A DNA stretch of 64,000 bases from Chryseosolibacter sp964563295 (GCA_964563295.1 CAZLWX010000001.1:36698-100697); one strand, 5' to 3'. Shown: positions 53,165 through 62,555, counted from the stretch's first letter. The notes: a model not told the origin generated them from the sequence alone. Made by a program: numbers and translations.

Positions 53165-54682
53165 ATGAAAAATTTGTTTGGACAACTCGCAAAGAACCTG
53201 CTGCTGCTCATGCTGGCAGGTACATCGGCACATCACATGTTCGCCATCGATCCGTCTACCCCTTACACATTGACAAAGGCTGATGGCACCGTGCTGGGCC
53301 GTTATGAAGTTAACAGCGGACCGTATTTTATCCGGGGTCAGCAAGGCATCCTGTCATTCTATTTTGAAGACCCGACTTACCGGGTATCGCTCGACACGGA
53401 GTTGTCGGATCTCGTCTGCGGTGGCAACAAGATCGCGTGGACGCCACCCGAGGAAATTGTTTCGGAGACCATACGGTTGACCATCACTGGAAAGGTCGCG
53501 GGCAAGGATACAACGATCGTGTCTGGAATGTTGTTCACCTTGCCTTTAAGACCAAACCAGCCACCCCGGTTGAAGATTGGCACAAACCGGGTCGACATCC
53601 CCCACACGATAGGCACCACCACAGAGATCAAGCTGTCAGACTATATCGTCGACGACGACAACGACCCTTTAAACTATGTGTGGATCACTCGTCCCGCAAA
53701 CTATCCCGACGTAAGCAGCGATGGCACGATCAAGCTCCCCGCAACATTTTCCGTTCCACCGTCCAAGAAACAGGATACGGGCGTACTTTCAATCACAGAT
53801 AAGCTGACGCCAATAAATTTTGAAATCAACGTCACCTACAACCCCATTATTGAAGAACCCAAGTTCACCGTACCCAATCCAGGAGGAAAGATTGTCGTGG
53901 GTGAGTTGTATGAAGAGTCTGCGCTTGTGGCCTACGCTATTGAGGCGTATGACGCCCATAATCGTTCGAACAAAGTCACCATCAGCATCGCAGGAGAGTC
54001 GTACGGGTTGACCTACGATGACGGCAAGCTTCAGGGAGTCATCAGTTATGACGCTGTTGCCGATGGTACACCCGACGAGCTGATTGAGAAGCCTGTCGAT
54101 CGTGAGATAACGCTTCTGGCAACCTCACCAGAGACAAATCGGCAATCGCAGGTCAAAATCATCTTCAAGGTCAAAAACAAGGCACGTCCAACCCAAGTCA
54201 AAACCTATCATCTCTATAAGCAAGACGTGGACAGCGCGACGGTTGAATACCGAAAATTGGCTTTGGAGAAATGGGCCATCATCTGGGCTGATGTCAACAA
54301 GATCAAACGTCGCGATCAGGTTGTGAACGCTATCAACTTGACGTTGGCAACGCAGGGTGGCATTAGTGCCGTGTTCGGAGCAACTGCACCAATCGCAGCG
54401 ATCTCAAGCGGACTAACCCTGGTAAACGGGATTATTCAAAGCAACTTGAGCAGACGTGAAGAACAAGTTGGAACGAACATTAAAATTCTAACGGAGGCCG
54501 TTACGGCGATAAAGGCGCCAATCGCCGAATATCTGGACAACTACCCAGCCCATCCAGAGCCACATCAAAGACTGCTAACCTATGGCGCGCTCAATACCAT
54601 GGACAAGAAAACCAGGACGATCCGCGATGGCCTGCACGAGTTTAAAAAGAAATTGGCGCCGATTGTGCCTGTCTTTAGATAA
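53165..54682 (+). CDS. secreted hypothetical protein with Ig-like and helical C-terminal regions
   Basis: A 505-residue protein. ATG 53165 (MKNLFGQLAKNLLLLMLAGT) gives a signal peptide; an upstream in-frame start at 53093 adds 24 unrelated residues. Residues about 30-360 are beta-rich with putative Ig-like or cadherin-like units (DIPHTIGTTTEIKLSDYIVD, DDDNDPLNYVW). The C-terminal 140 residues are helical and include a Gly/Ala-rich hydrophobic hairpin (GGISAVFGATAPIAAISSGL). No family is recognised. Confidence 0.7.
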   Translation: MKNLFGQLAKNLLLLMLAGTSAHHMFAIDPSTPYTLTKADGTVLGRYEVNSGPYFIRGQQGILSFYFEDPTYRVSLDTELSDLVCGGNKIAWTPPEEIVSETIRLTITGKVAGKDTTIVSGMLFTLPLRPNQPPRLKIGTNRVDIPHTIGTTTEIKLSDYIVDDDNDPLNYVWITRPANYPDVSSDGTIKLPATFSVPPSKKQDTGVLSITDKLTPINFEINVTYNPIIEEPKFTVPNPGGKIVVGELYEESALVAYAIEAYDAHNRSNKVTISIAGESYGLTYDDGKLQGVISYDAVADGTPDELIEKPVDREITLLATSPETNRQSQVKIIFKVKNKARPTQVKTYHLYKQDVDSATVEYRKLALEKWAIIWADVNKIKRRDQVVNAINLTLATQGGISAVFGATAPIAAISSGLTLVNGIIQSNLSRREEQVGTNIKILTEAVTAIKAPIAEYLDNYPAHPEPHQRLLTYGALNTMDKKTRTIRDGLHEFKKKLAPIVPVFR

Positions 54683-54940
54683 GTATCACTCATTCGAAAG
54701 AATTTGCGATTTGGAATGTGTAATGTGAAACCTTGAGGCCACCGAAGAGCAAGATCGGCACGGCTCGGGGTTTCACGTTTAACACCCTTTATGCCTCCGG
54801 CATGGGTATCTGGTCCAGAACCGCCATCCGCAACTTTTTCTCTCAAAGTCACGTACCTATCGTCGCTGGATTGCGTGTAGCCCGCTATCCCTTAAAAAAT
54901 TCTTAAAATCCCTGTGGCCGAACAGTAAAAAATCGCGGAC

Positions 54941-54971
54941 TTGTCGGGATAATGTTCTTTACCTACTTTTG
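54941..54971 (+). promoter_or_regulatory. promoter of the small gene at 54980
   Basis: TTG (54941-54943) and TACTTTTG (54964-54971) are spaced by exactly 20 bases, a full match to the Bacteroidota consensus. The ATG is 8 bases downstream, so the mRNA leader is about 0-3 bases. Confidence 0.6.
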
Positions 54972-54979
54972 TTGCCCTA

Positions 54980-55384
54980 ATGACAAAGTTGCTCATCCGA
55001 TCATTATTCCTACTCTCCCTGCTGGGATGGAGCCAGGATCTGGCAGGATGTCAACCTACCCCCACTCCAATAACGTTCACTGACCTCACGGTCGAGAGCC
55101 AGGAATGTCAGGATACCAGCATTCACGCGCTCCTTAGCGAACGTTCGTCTTCCCCGCGACACCACGCCTCCTCGCTCCCGACTATTGCCGAAACCACCGA
55201 AGCGGCGGGCAAGAACCAGCTTTTATCCCCGAAAAAGAAAGTCGAACGTATCGGTGGCCCGTCATGGTTCTACGACGGTGCGACCCCCGGTTACACGTTC
55301 GTCTACTATGATGTTCCGGAAGGTGACTTCTACGTAACCTCCGACACCGGACGATTCCTCCGTTTAAGAGTACTACTGATCTGA
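54980..55384 (+). CDS. small secreted or lipoprotein-like hypothetical protein
   Basis: A 134-residue protein with an N-terminal signal (LLIRSLFLLSLLGWSQ) followed by DLAGC, a possible lipobox. The C-terminal part, GPSWFYDGATPGYTFVYYDV, is aromatic-rich. No family is recognised. A strong promoter directly upstream supports expression. It lies 99 bases upstream of the efflux operon. Confidence 0.6.
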   Translation: MTKLLIRSLFLLSLLGWSQDLAGCQPTPTPITFTDLTVESQECQDTSIHALLSERSSSPRHHASSLPTIAETTEAAGKNQLLSPKKKVERIGGPSWFYDGATPGYTFVYYDVPEGDFYVTSDTGRFLRLRVLLI

Positions 55385-55483
55385 TTCTCACAGCGTCAGC
55401 TCACGCAACGGCCTACATCGCGTAACGATGCTACCGGGGCCTTGCGCCCTCATTATTCGAACACTCCATTTCAACTTTTTTAT

Positions 55484-56587
55484 ATGATCAAGATGAACAA
55501 TCTCAAGCTCATCATTATGCTCGCAGTAGTTGCGGCCTCGCTATCGCTGTCCGGTTGCCAGTCCGGAAAGGGAAACGACATCGAGGAAACCACCAGGTTT
55601 CTAGTGACGACGCCCGTCCGGATGGACACTTCACTGACTCGTGAATACGTCTGCCAGATCCACTCCATCCGCCACATTGAGGTGCGCGCTTTGGAAAAAG
55701 GGTACCTGCAAACTATTTATATTGACGAAGGCCAGTTCGTCAAGCAAGGACAACCTCTCTTCAAGATCATGCCCCGGATTTACGAGGCTGAACTTCAGCG
55801 CGCGCAAGCAGAGGTGAACTTCGCTCAGATTGAATACGAAAACACAAGGCAGCTCGCCGACAGTAACATCGTGGCTCCAAACGAGCTGGCGATGGCCAAA
55901 GCAAAATTTGACAAGGCCAAGGCGGAGCTTGCACTGGCGCAGGTGCACCTTCAGTTCACTGAAATCCGCGCTCCGTTCGATGGAATCATTGACCGCCTGC
56001 TCGTCAGGATAGGGAGTCTCGTCGACGAGGGAGAATTGCTCACGCATCTTTCCGACAACAGCAAAATGTGGGTGTACTTTAACGTCCCCGAAGTCGAATA
56101 TCTCGAGTATAAATCGACGGTCGCAAAAGACAGCGCGCTGCAAGTCACACTCCGCATGGCGAATGGTAAGAAATTCCCATACCCCGGTGTCGTCGAAACG
56201 ATCCAGGCCGACTTCAACAACGAAACCGGCAACATCGCCTTTCGCGCCACCTTTCCAAATCCAAAGGGACTCCTTCGACACGGCGAAACCGGAAACATCG
56301 AAGTCAGCAACCCCCTCAACGATGCCCTCCTGGTCCCTCAAAAGGCTACTTTCGAGGTCCTGGAAAAGAAGTTCGCGTTTGTGGTCGATGAAAACAACGT
56401 CGTCAAGACGCGCGAAATCACCATCGGCGCTGAAATGGAAGATTTGTACGTGGTCACCGCAGGACTTTCAGAGAAGGACAAGATACTCCTGGAAGGATTG
56501 CGCAAGGTGCAAAACAACGACAAGATCGACTACAAGTTTGAAGAGCCAAAAGAAACAATTGCCCACCTGAAAGTATACGCTGAATAA
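55484..56587 (+). CDS. RND efflux periplasmic adaptor (membrane fusion protein)
   Basis: Links the inner-membrane RND pump to the outer-membrane channel. A lipoprotein signal ends at LSLSGC. The half-motif of the lipoyl domain is VRALEKGYLQTIYIDEGQFVK split by a long coiled-coil hairpin (AELQRAQAEVNFAQIEYENT), then FTEIRAPFDGIIDR, beta-barrel and membrane-proximal domains. ATG 55484 is chosen; TTG 55442 is in frame but would bury the signal peptide. The pump gene follows 24 bases later. Confidence 0.93.
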   Translation: MIKMNNLKLIIMLAVVAASLSLSGCQSGKGNDIEETTRFLVTTPVRMDTSLTREYVCQIHSIRHIEVRALEKGYLQTIYIDEGQFVKQGQPLFKIMPRIYEAELQRAQAEVNFAQIEYENTRQLADSNIVAPNELAMAKAKFDKAKAELALAQVHLQFTEIRAPFDGIIDRLLVRIGSLVDEGELLTHLSDNSKMWVYFNVPEVEYLEYKSTVAKDSALQVTLRMANGKKFPYPGVVETIQADFNNETGNIAFRATFPNPKGLLRHGETGNIEVSNPLNDALLVPQKATFEVLEKKFAFVVDENNVVKTREITIGAEMEDLYVVTAGLSEKDKILLEGLRKVQNNDKIDYKFEEPKETIAHLKVYAE

Positions 56588-56611
56588 GCGTGACTTAAAA
56601 AAATTTCCAAT

Positions 56612-59600
56612 ATGTTCAACCGATTTATTCACAGGCCGGTCCTGTCGATAGTGATCTCAATTGCGATCATGTTGATGGGCTTCCTGGCCATCTATACACT
56701 TCCGATATCACAGTTTCCGAGTATCGCTCCACCCACGGTGCACGTCTTTATCGCCTACCCGGGAGCGAGTGCAGATGTCCTCGTCCAGTCCGTTCTAATC
56801 CCTCTTGAACGGTCTATCAATGGTACGCCGGGAATGCGTTACATGACTTCCGATGCAACAAGTGCGGGGGAAGCCACCATCACCGTGGTCTTCGACCTGG
56901 AGACCGACGCCAGCATTGCCGTGGTCAACATCAAGAACAGGATTGAGCAAGTCGTCAACCGCCTGCCTCCGCTCGTACAACGCGAAGGCTTGATCGTAAC
57001 GCCATTGCAGCCGAACATGCTCATGTACGTCAACCTGTACAGTCGTGATGAAAAAGCTGACGAAAAATTCCTGTACAACTTCGCCAGCGTCAACATCCTT
57101 CCGGAGGTACAGCGACTCAAAGGTGTAGGGCGAACGCTAATCCTCGGAAGCCGGCAATACGCTATGCGTATCTGGCTGAAGCCCGACCGCATGCGCGCAT
57201 ACAATGTCTCCGCCGACGAAATCATGGAGGCCCTCGGTGAACAAAGCGTCATCGGGTCGCCAGGAAGACTAGGCCGGGCAGACGGCAAGAAGTCGCAGTC
57301 GTTGGAATACGTGCTCACTTACAAGGGTCGATACAACGAGCCCGAGGAATACGAGAATGTTATCATCCGCGCTAACCCGGAAGGTGAACTACTTCGGTTG
57401 AAGGACGTCGCCGAAGTGGAGTTCGGGAGTGAGTTCTACGATATCTACTCCAAGCTCGACAAACATCCGTCAGCGGCTATCACCATCAAACAAAACTATG
57501 GTAGCAACGCCAGCGACGTCATCGCACGCGTAAAGGAAAAACTGGAAGAGATCAAGGCCGAGCGCTTTCCCCCGGGAATGGATTATGAGATCAGCTACGA
57601 TGTCTCCAACTTCCTGAATGCTTCCATCGAAAAGGTTGTACATACCCTGGCTGAGGCATTCGTCCTTGTGGCGATCGTGGTGTTTATCTTCCTTGGCGAC
57701 TGGCGTTCAACCCTGATTCCGACCCTCGCGGTGCCGGTTTCACTTGTGGGAACATTCGTGTTTATGCAGTTCTTCGGGCTAAGCATAAACATGATTACGC
57801 TATTCGCCCTCGTGCTTGCCATTGGTATTGTGGTGGACAACGCGATTGTGGTGGTGGAAGCGGTCCACGCGAAGATGGAAGCCGAACACTTGTCGCCATA
57901 CAAAGCCACCAAGCGAGTCGTTCATGAGATCAGCGGTGCCATTATCGCCATCACACTCGTGATGACGGCCGTGTTTGTACCGGTGTCATTCATGTCGGGA
58001 CCTGTGGGTATTTTTTACCGGCAGTTTTCCATCACCATGGCTACGGCTATCGTGCTCTCCGGACTTGTTGCCCTCACGCTGACACCTGTCCTCTGTGCGA
58101 TGTTGCTGAAGAGCCCCCATGATCATAAGCGCGGTAAGAATTTACTGACCAGATTCCTCGACGGCTTTAACAATATGTTCGAAAGGCTGACGGGGCGTTA
58201 CGTTGCCCTGCTTCGAAAGATCGTCGACCGGAAAACAGTCACCTTTGGGATGCTTATCGCTTTCTGCGCCGTGATCTGGGTAACCAGCCAGAGTCTTCCT
58301 TCGGGCTTTATTCCCGCTGAAGACCAGGGGATGATCTACGCCATCATCCAAACCCCTCCCGGTGCCACGCTGGAACGTACCAACGACATTGCCCACAAGC
58401 TGCTGAATATCGCGGAGGAAGTTGAAGGCATCGAGTCAGTGTCGTCGTTGGCAGGATATGAAGTGCTCACGGAAGGGCGCGGATCGAACGCCGGTACGTG
58501 TCTTATTAATCTCAAGAACTGGTCTGACCGCAAGCACACCGCCGAAGAAATCATCGCAGAACTCGAAGAACGCACCCGCGACATTCCAGGCGCCGTCATC
58601 GAATTTTTCCAGCCACCGGCAGTTCCGGGATATGGAGCGGCTGGAGGGTTTGCGCTCAGGCTTCTCGACAAGACGAATAGCGGCGACTACAAGGCATTCG
58701 AGAAAGTGAATTCCGAATTTATGGATGCCCTCCGGAAGCGAAAAGAGCTTAGGGGTCTGTTCACCTTTTTCGCGGCCAACTATCCGCAGTATGAGTTGAT
58801 CATCGACAACCAGGCAGCGATGCAGAAAGGTGTATCGATCGGCAATGCGCTCGACAACCTCAACATCCTGATCGGAAGCACGTACGAACTGGGTTTCGTG
58901 CGCTTCGGCACGTTCTACAAAGTATTCGTTCAGGCCCACCCGGGCTATCGCCGGATTCCGGATGACCTCATGAACCTCTACGTGAAGAATAAATACGATG
59001 AGATGGTTCCCTACTCGTCATTCATGAAGATGGTCAAGAAACAAGGGTTGAACGAGATCACGAGGTACAATATGTACACCTCAGCGGCCATCAATGGTTC
59101 TCCCGCCGAGGGCTACAGCTCCGGTGAAGCCATACGGGCAATACAAGAGGTCGCGCAAAACACGTTGCCTCGCGGATATGATATCGACTGGTCCGGACTG
59201 GCCAGGGATGAAGTGGCGCGCGGAAATGAGTCAATCTACATCTTCGCCATTGTGCTCACATTCGTGTACCTGGTGCTCGCCGCGCAATACGAAAGCTTTG
59301 TTCTGCCACTAGCGGTTGTGCTCTCACTGCCGGCGGGTGTGTTTGGTTCGTTCCTGCTCTTGAAGGCCATGGGACTTGCGAACGACATCTACGCGCAGGT
59401 GGGATTGATCATGCTGGTCGGGTTGTTGGGAAAGAACGCGATTCTTATCGTCGAGTTCGCGGTCCAGAAACACCGGCAGGGGATGACCGTCCTGGAAGGA
59501 GCGATCGAAGGCGCGAAGGTGCGCTTCCGACCCATCCTGATGACCTCATTCGCGTTCATCGCCGGCCTGGTGCCCCTGGTAATTGCCACGGGTCCCGGCG

Positions 59601-59818
59601 CCATTGGTAACCGTACCATCGGAGCCTCATCGCTTGGCGGCATGTTGCTGGGAACTGTGTTCGGCGTTATTGTCGTGCCGGGTCTCTACTACGTGTGTGG
59701 AAAACTGGTCGAGAACCGCGACCTGATCCACGATGAAGACGAGAACCCATTGAGCGAAGAATTTGCTCCCGAAGAAGAAGTGGATGATGTAACCGAAAAC
59801 ATGACCAGCAATGCGTAA
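56612..59818 (+). CDS. RND efflux permease, HAE1 family
   Basis: A 1068-residue inner-membrane pump of the AcrB type with 12 helices and two large periplasmic loops. It starts MFNRFIHRPVLSIVISIAIM. QNYGSNASDV and GGFALRLLDK lie in the porter domain. The helix 4 motif reads GIVVDNAIVVVEAV, with Asp409 and Asn410 where AcrB has two Asp. The helix 10 Lys is kept (Lys941 in GLLGKNAILIVEFA). Substrates are unknown. It overlaps the outer-membrane gene by 8 bases. Confidence 0.95.
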   Translation: MFNRFIHRPVLSIVISIAIMLMGFLAIYTLPISQFPSIAPPTVHVFIAYPGASADVLVQSVLIPLERSINGTPGMRYMTSDATSAGEATITVVFDLETDASIAVVNIKNRIEQVVNRLPPLVQREGLIVTPLQPNMLMYVNLYSRDEKADEKFLYNFASVNILPEVQRLKGVGRTLILGSRQYAMRIWLKPDRMRAYNVSADEIMEALGEQSVIGSPGRLGRADGKKSQSLEYVLTYKGRYNEPEEYENVIIRANPEGELLRLKDVAEVEFGSEFYDIYSKLDKHPSAAITIKQNYGSNASDVIARVKEKLEEIKAERFPPGMDYEISYDVSNFLNASIEKVVHTLAEAFVLVAIVVFIFLGDWRSTLIPTLAVPVSLVGTFVFMQFFGLSINMITLFALVLAIGIVVDNAIVVVEAVHAKMEAEHLSPYKATKRVVHEISGAIIAITLVMTAVFVPVSFMSGPVGIFYRQFSITMATAIVLSGLVALTLTPVLCAMLLKSPHDHKRGKNLLTRFLDGFNNMFERLTGRYVALLRKIVDRKTVTFGMLIAFCAVIWVTSQSLPSGFIPAEDQGMIYAIIQTPPGATLERTNDIAHKLLNIAEEVEGIESVSSLAGYEVLTEGRGSNAGTCLINLKNWSDRKHTAEEIIAELEERTRDIPGAVIEFFQPPAVPGYGAAGGFALRLLDKTNSGDYKAFEKVNSEFMDALRKRKELRGLFTFFAANYPQYELIIDNQAAMQKGVSIGNALDNLNILIGSTYELGFVRFGTFYKVFVQAHPGYRRIPDDLMNLYVKNKYDEMVPYSSFMKMVKKQGLNEITRYNMYTSAAINGSPAEGYSSGEAIRAIQEVAQNTLPRGYDIDWSGLARDEVARGNESIYIFAIVLTFVYLVLAAQYESFVLPLAVVLSLPAGVFGSFLLLKAMGLANDIYAQVGLIMLVGLLGKNAILIVEFAVQKHRQGMTVLEGAIEGAKVRFRPILMTSFAFIAGLVPLVIATGPGAIGNRTIGASSLGGMLLGTVFGVIVVPGLYYVCGKLVENRDLIHDEDENPLSEEFAPEEEVDDVTENMTSNA

Positions 59819-61238
59819 GAATATTTTTTATAAAGGACTGATAATAATTTTCGCCGCCGCAGCCGTCTCATCTTGCGCCCCGGAACTGCTCCAGAAGACA
59901 CCGCGCAACCAGTTACCCGAGGCATACACGAGTTCGACTGATACGGCAAACACTGCGACAGTCAACTGGCGCGACTTCTTTAACGATCCCTACCTCGTCA
60001 GCTTGATCGACACGGCGTTGAAGAACAACCAGGAGTTGAACATCACCATGCAGGAGATCGAGATCGCGCGCAACGAAGCGCGTGCGAGAAAGGGTGAATA
60101 TTTGCCTTTCGTAGATCTGATGGCCGGAGCCGAAGTAGAAAAAGTCGGGCATTACACACACCAGGGTGCTAGTGACGCCACGACCGAGTTTGAGCCGGGC
60201 AAGAAAATGCCGGAGCCACTGCAAGACTACCTCCTGGGCGCGTTTGCCTCCTGGGAGGTAGACATCTGGCATAAGTTGCGCAACGCGAGAAAGTCGGCAG
60301 TGTTCCGCTACCTGTCAACGATACAGGGAAAGAATTTCATGGTCACCAACATCGTCGCCGAGATCGCGAACTCCTATTATGAGCTCATCGCCCTCGACAA
60401 CCAATTGGAGATCCTCCGTCGGAACATTGACATCCAGCGCGACGCCCTGGCGATTGTGAGATTGCAAAAGTCCGCCGCGCGGGTTACCGAACTTCCCGTC
60501 CGCAAGTTTGAAGCTGAGGTGTTGAAGAACCAGAGCAGTCAATATTACCTGCGCCAGCAAATCATCGAGGTAGAGAACAGGATCAATTTCCTGGTCGGAA
60601 GATTTCCGCAGCACGTGCCCCGGAGTTCTGACTTCGGAAGCGCGCTCCCTGGTCAGCTCAGTGCCGGTATTCCGGCACAACTGTTGGACAACCGTCCCGA
60701 CATCCGGCAGGCATCGCTCGACATGGAGGCAGCCAACCTGGATGTGAAGGTTGCGCGCGCAAGCTTCTACCCACGACTCGGCATCAGAGCCGGCGTGGGC
60801 CTGGAGGCATTCAACCCGACGTTCCTCACCCGGACACCCGAGTCTTTGTTGTATAACCTTGCCGGCGATCTGGCTCAACCGCTCGTAAACAGAAATGCGA
60901 TCAAAGCAGAATATCGCAGTGCGAACGCGAGGCAGTTGCAATCGGTGTATAATTATGAGCGCTCTGTGCTGAACGCGTTCATTGAAGTCAACAATGAGAT
61001 GTCGCAAATCGACAACCTTCAGCGCAGTATTGAGTTAAAGTCTCAGCAGGTCACGGCTTTAACGGACGCGATCACGATCTCGGTGAACCTGTTCAAGTCC
61101 GCGCGCGCCGACTACATGGAAGTGCTGATGACCCAGCGAGATGCCCTCGAGTCGACGTTCGAACTCGTGGAAACGCGCCGCGAGCAGATGGGAGCGAAGG
61201 TGAATCTGTATAGGGCCCTAGGGGGAGGGTGGAAATAG
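59811..61238 (+). CDS. RND efflux outer-membrane channel, NodT/OprM family
   Basis: A TolC-like lipoprotein of 475 residues. The lipobox is AVSSC (Cys23). NWRDFFNDPYLVSLIDTALK, NNQELNITMQEIEIARNEA and IPAQLLDNRPDIRQASLDM are signatures of the NodT family, which forms the exit duct for RND pumps. It is the last gene of the adaptor-pump-channel operon, overlapping the pump gene by 8 bases. A heptad array starts at its TAG stop. Confidence 0.95.
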   Translation: MRKNIFYKGLIIIFAAAAVSSCAPELLQKTPRNQLPEAYTSSTDTANTATVNWRDFFNDPYLVSLIDTALKNNQELNITMQEIEIARNEARARKGEYLPFVDLMAGAEVEKVGHYTHQGASDATTEFEPGKKMPEPLQDYLLGAFASWEVDIWHKLRNARKSAVFRYLSTIQGKNFMVTNIVAEIANSYYELIALDNQLEILRRNIDIQRDALAIVRLQKSAARVTELPVRKFEAEVLKNQSSQYYLRQQIIEVENRINFLVGRFPQHVPRSSDFGSALPGQLSAGIPAQLLDNRPDIRQASLDMEAANLDVKVARASFYPRLGIRAGVGLEAFNPTFLTRTPESLLYNLAGDLAQPLVNRNAIKAEYRSANARQLQSVYNYERSVLNAFIEVNNEMSQIDNLQRSIELKSQQVTALTDAITISVNLFKSARADYMEVLMTQRDALESTFELVETRREQMGAKVNLYRALGGGWK

Positions 61239-61293
61239 GTTGCAGGTTGCAGGGTGCAAGTTACAGGTTGCAGGTTGCAGGGTGCAAGTTACA
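61238..61293. repeat. heptanucleotide array at the stop codon of the channel gene
   Basis: Eight units in a higher-order pattern: GGTTGCA twice, GGGTGCA, AGTTACA, then the same four again. The first G is the last base of the TAG stop (61236-61238). Confidence 0.88.
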
Positions 61294-61442
61294 GGTCGGC
61301 CAAACCAAAATCAGACTGTGTAAGTCGCCAGTTGCTCCCGAGGCATCGGGACCTGTCACCAGGCTTTGGAATGGCCCGCTATTTTGCGCGCCCCCAAAGT
61401 CCCCTTTTGCGCAACCGCTCTTGCGGTCATTACATCACAAAG

Positions 61443-61529
61443 ACTGGTGACAGGGAACTGGTGACTGGCAACATACACGCACCGTCTTAGTGCCGGAACC
61501 AGGAACCCGGAACCAGGAACGCGGAACTA
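61443..61529. repeat. two heptanucleotide arrays
   Basis: 61443-61470: ACTGGTG, ACAGGGA, ACTGGTG, ACTGGCA. 61495-61529: GGAACCA, GGAACCC, GGAACCA, GGAACGC, GGAACTA. Confidence 0.75.
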
Positions 61530-61611
61530 GAACTCCCGGGTTAAGACATGGTCATTGAAAAGAATGCGAATCGATGTAGCGATTCCGACCAGATTTCAAA
61601 CAAGTTCCAGT

Positions 61612-61750
61612 AACCAAATCACAAATTCCAATTAAATCCCAAATTCAAAATTTCAATGACCAATCAGAACTTCGAATCAGTCAGCCTTTTTTGGATTTTT
61701 GGATATTGAATTTTGGAATTTAATTGGAATTTGGTGCTTGGGATTTGGAA
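61612..61750. repeat. AT-rich inverted repeat
   Basis: AAATTCCAATTAAAT (61623-61637) and ATTTAATTGGAATTT (61718-61732) are perfect reverse complements. Flanking AAATCCC/AAATTCC-type units extend the arms imperfectly. The structure lies just downstream of the lipoprotein gene on the minus strand. Confidence 0.6.
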
Positions 61751-61754
61751 TTTC

Positions 61755-62555
61755 TTACATCTCCCCTCCCGGCTCGACATACCACCCGTAATCCGATGAA
61801 AGAATATTGAGTTTCTCAATGTACTCCCCCGTCGGCGGCCCGACGAATTCTCCCGTGGGCCCGACTCCACCGGCGTCGAGTGTGAATCGACCTCCGGTGA
61901 TGTTCTTCCTTACGGCATTCCAATAGATATTGTCGATGATACCATTGACAGCGGATGTGGAGAGGCTGACGGATCCATTCAGGTCTACCAGGCTGATGCC
62001 ATGAGTGCGGGAGAGTACAACATTTTGCAGTTTCATGTTATTGTCCAGGCCAATGGAAGTGAGCTTTCGATTGTGAAAGAGATCGATTGTCGTGAAGTCA
62101 TTGAAGCCCATGAAAAATGATTCGAGGTTTCGCAGTCCGTCGACATTGATCGCGGTAGCGCCCAGTACATCGTAGGATGAGTTTTCGAGTGCTGTGATCT
62201 TATCGAGGTCGCCGGTAACAGAAATCACATACTCCACATCTTCGGGATAAAAATGTGAGAGTGACGCGGCGTAACCGGCAATGGCTTGTTCAAATGTGTA
62301 TGATGTTGTAGTTCCATCACCCCAGTCCACCACAACTTCGGCAGGCTCCGGAGAAACCAGTCTGAGTTCCACGGGCGCTTCGGTGACGTTCGTGCTGGGT
62401 ACAGCGACAATCGTAAACGATCTCGTGTTTCTTCTTCCGGCGCTGTTGGCTTCATCAGCGCGTTGAACAGGTTCATCGAGCAGCGAGGAGTCGCTGCAAG
62501 CGAAAGCAAATGCGATCAGCAAAAGGGCGGTTGTTCGGTTGAGTGTGTGTTTCAT
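61755..62555 (-). CDS. lipoprotein with PKD-like and leucine-rich-like regions
   Basis: A 266-residue protein with lipoprotein signal MKHTLNRTTALLLIAFAFAC (Cys20). Residues about 45-125 form a PKD-like domain (VVVDWGDGTTTSYTFEQA). Residues 125-215 show irregular leucine-rich repeats (ITALENSSYDVLGATAINVD, LRNLESFFMGFNDFTTIDLF, NRKLTSIGLDNNMKLQNVVL). This combination is common in Bacteroidota surface lipoproteins; the function is unknown. The downstream side is an AT-rich inverted repeat. Confidence 0.75.
   Translation of the reverse strand: MKHTLNRTTALLLIAFAFACSDSSLLDEPVQRADEANSAGRRNTRSFTIVAVPSTNVTEAPVELRLVSPEPAEVVVDWGDGTTTSYTFEQAIAGYAASLSHFYPEDVEYVISVTGDLDKITALENSSYDVLGATAINVDGLRNLESFFMGFNDFTTIDLFHNRKLTSIGLDNNMKLQNVVLSRTHGISLVDLNGSVSLSTSAVNGIIDNIYWNAVRKNITGGRFTLDAGGVGPTGEFVGPPTGEYIEKLNILSSDYGWYVEPGGEM

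Larger units (their letters stand above)
61239..61754. other. 516-base gap dominated by short repeats
   Basis: It contains the arrays at 61238, 61443 and 61495, a C-rich stretch at 61375-61410 with GCGCGCCCCCAAAGTCCCC, and an AT-rich inverted repeat at 61612-61745. No gene is supported. Confidence 0.6.
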
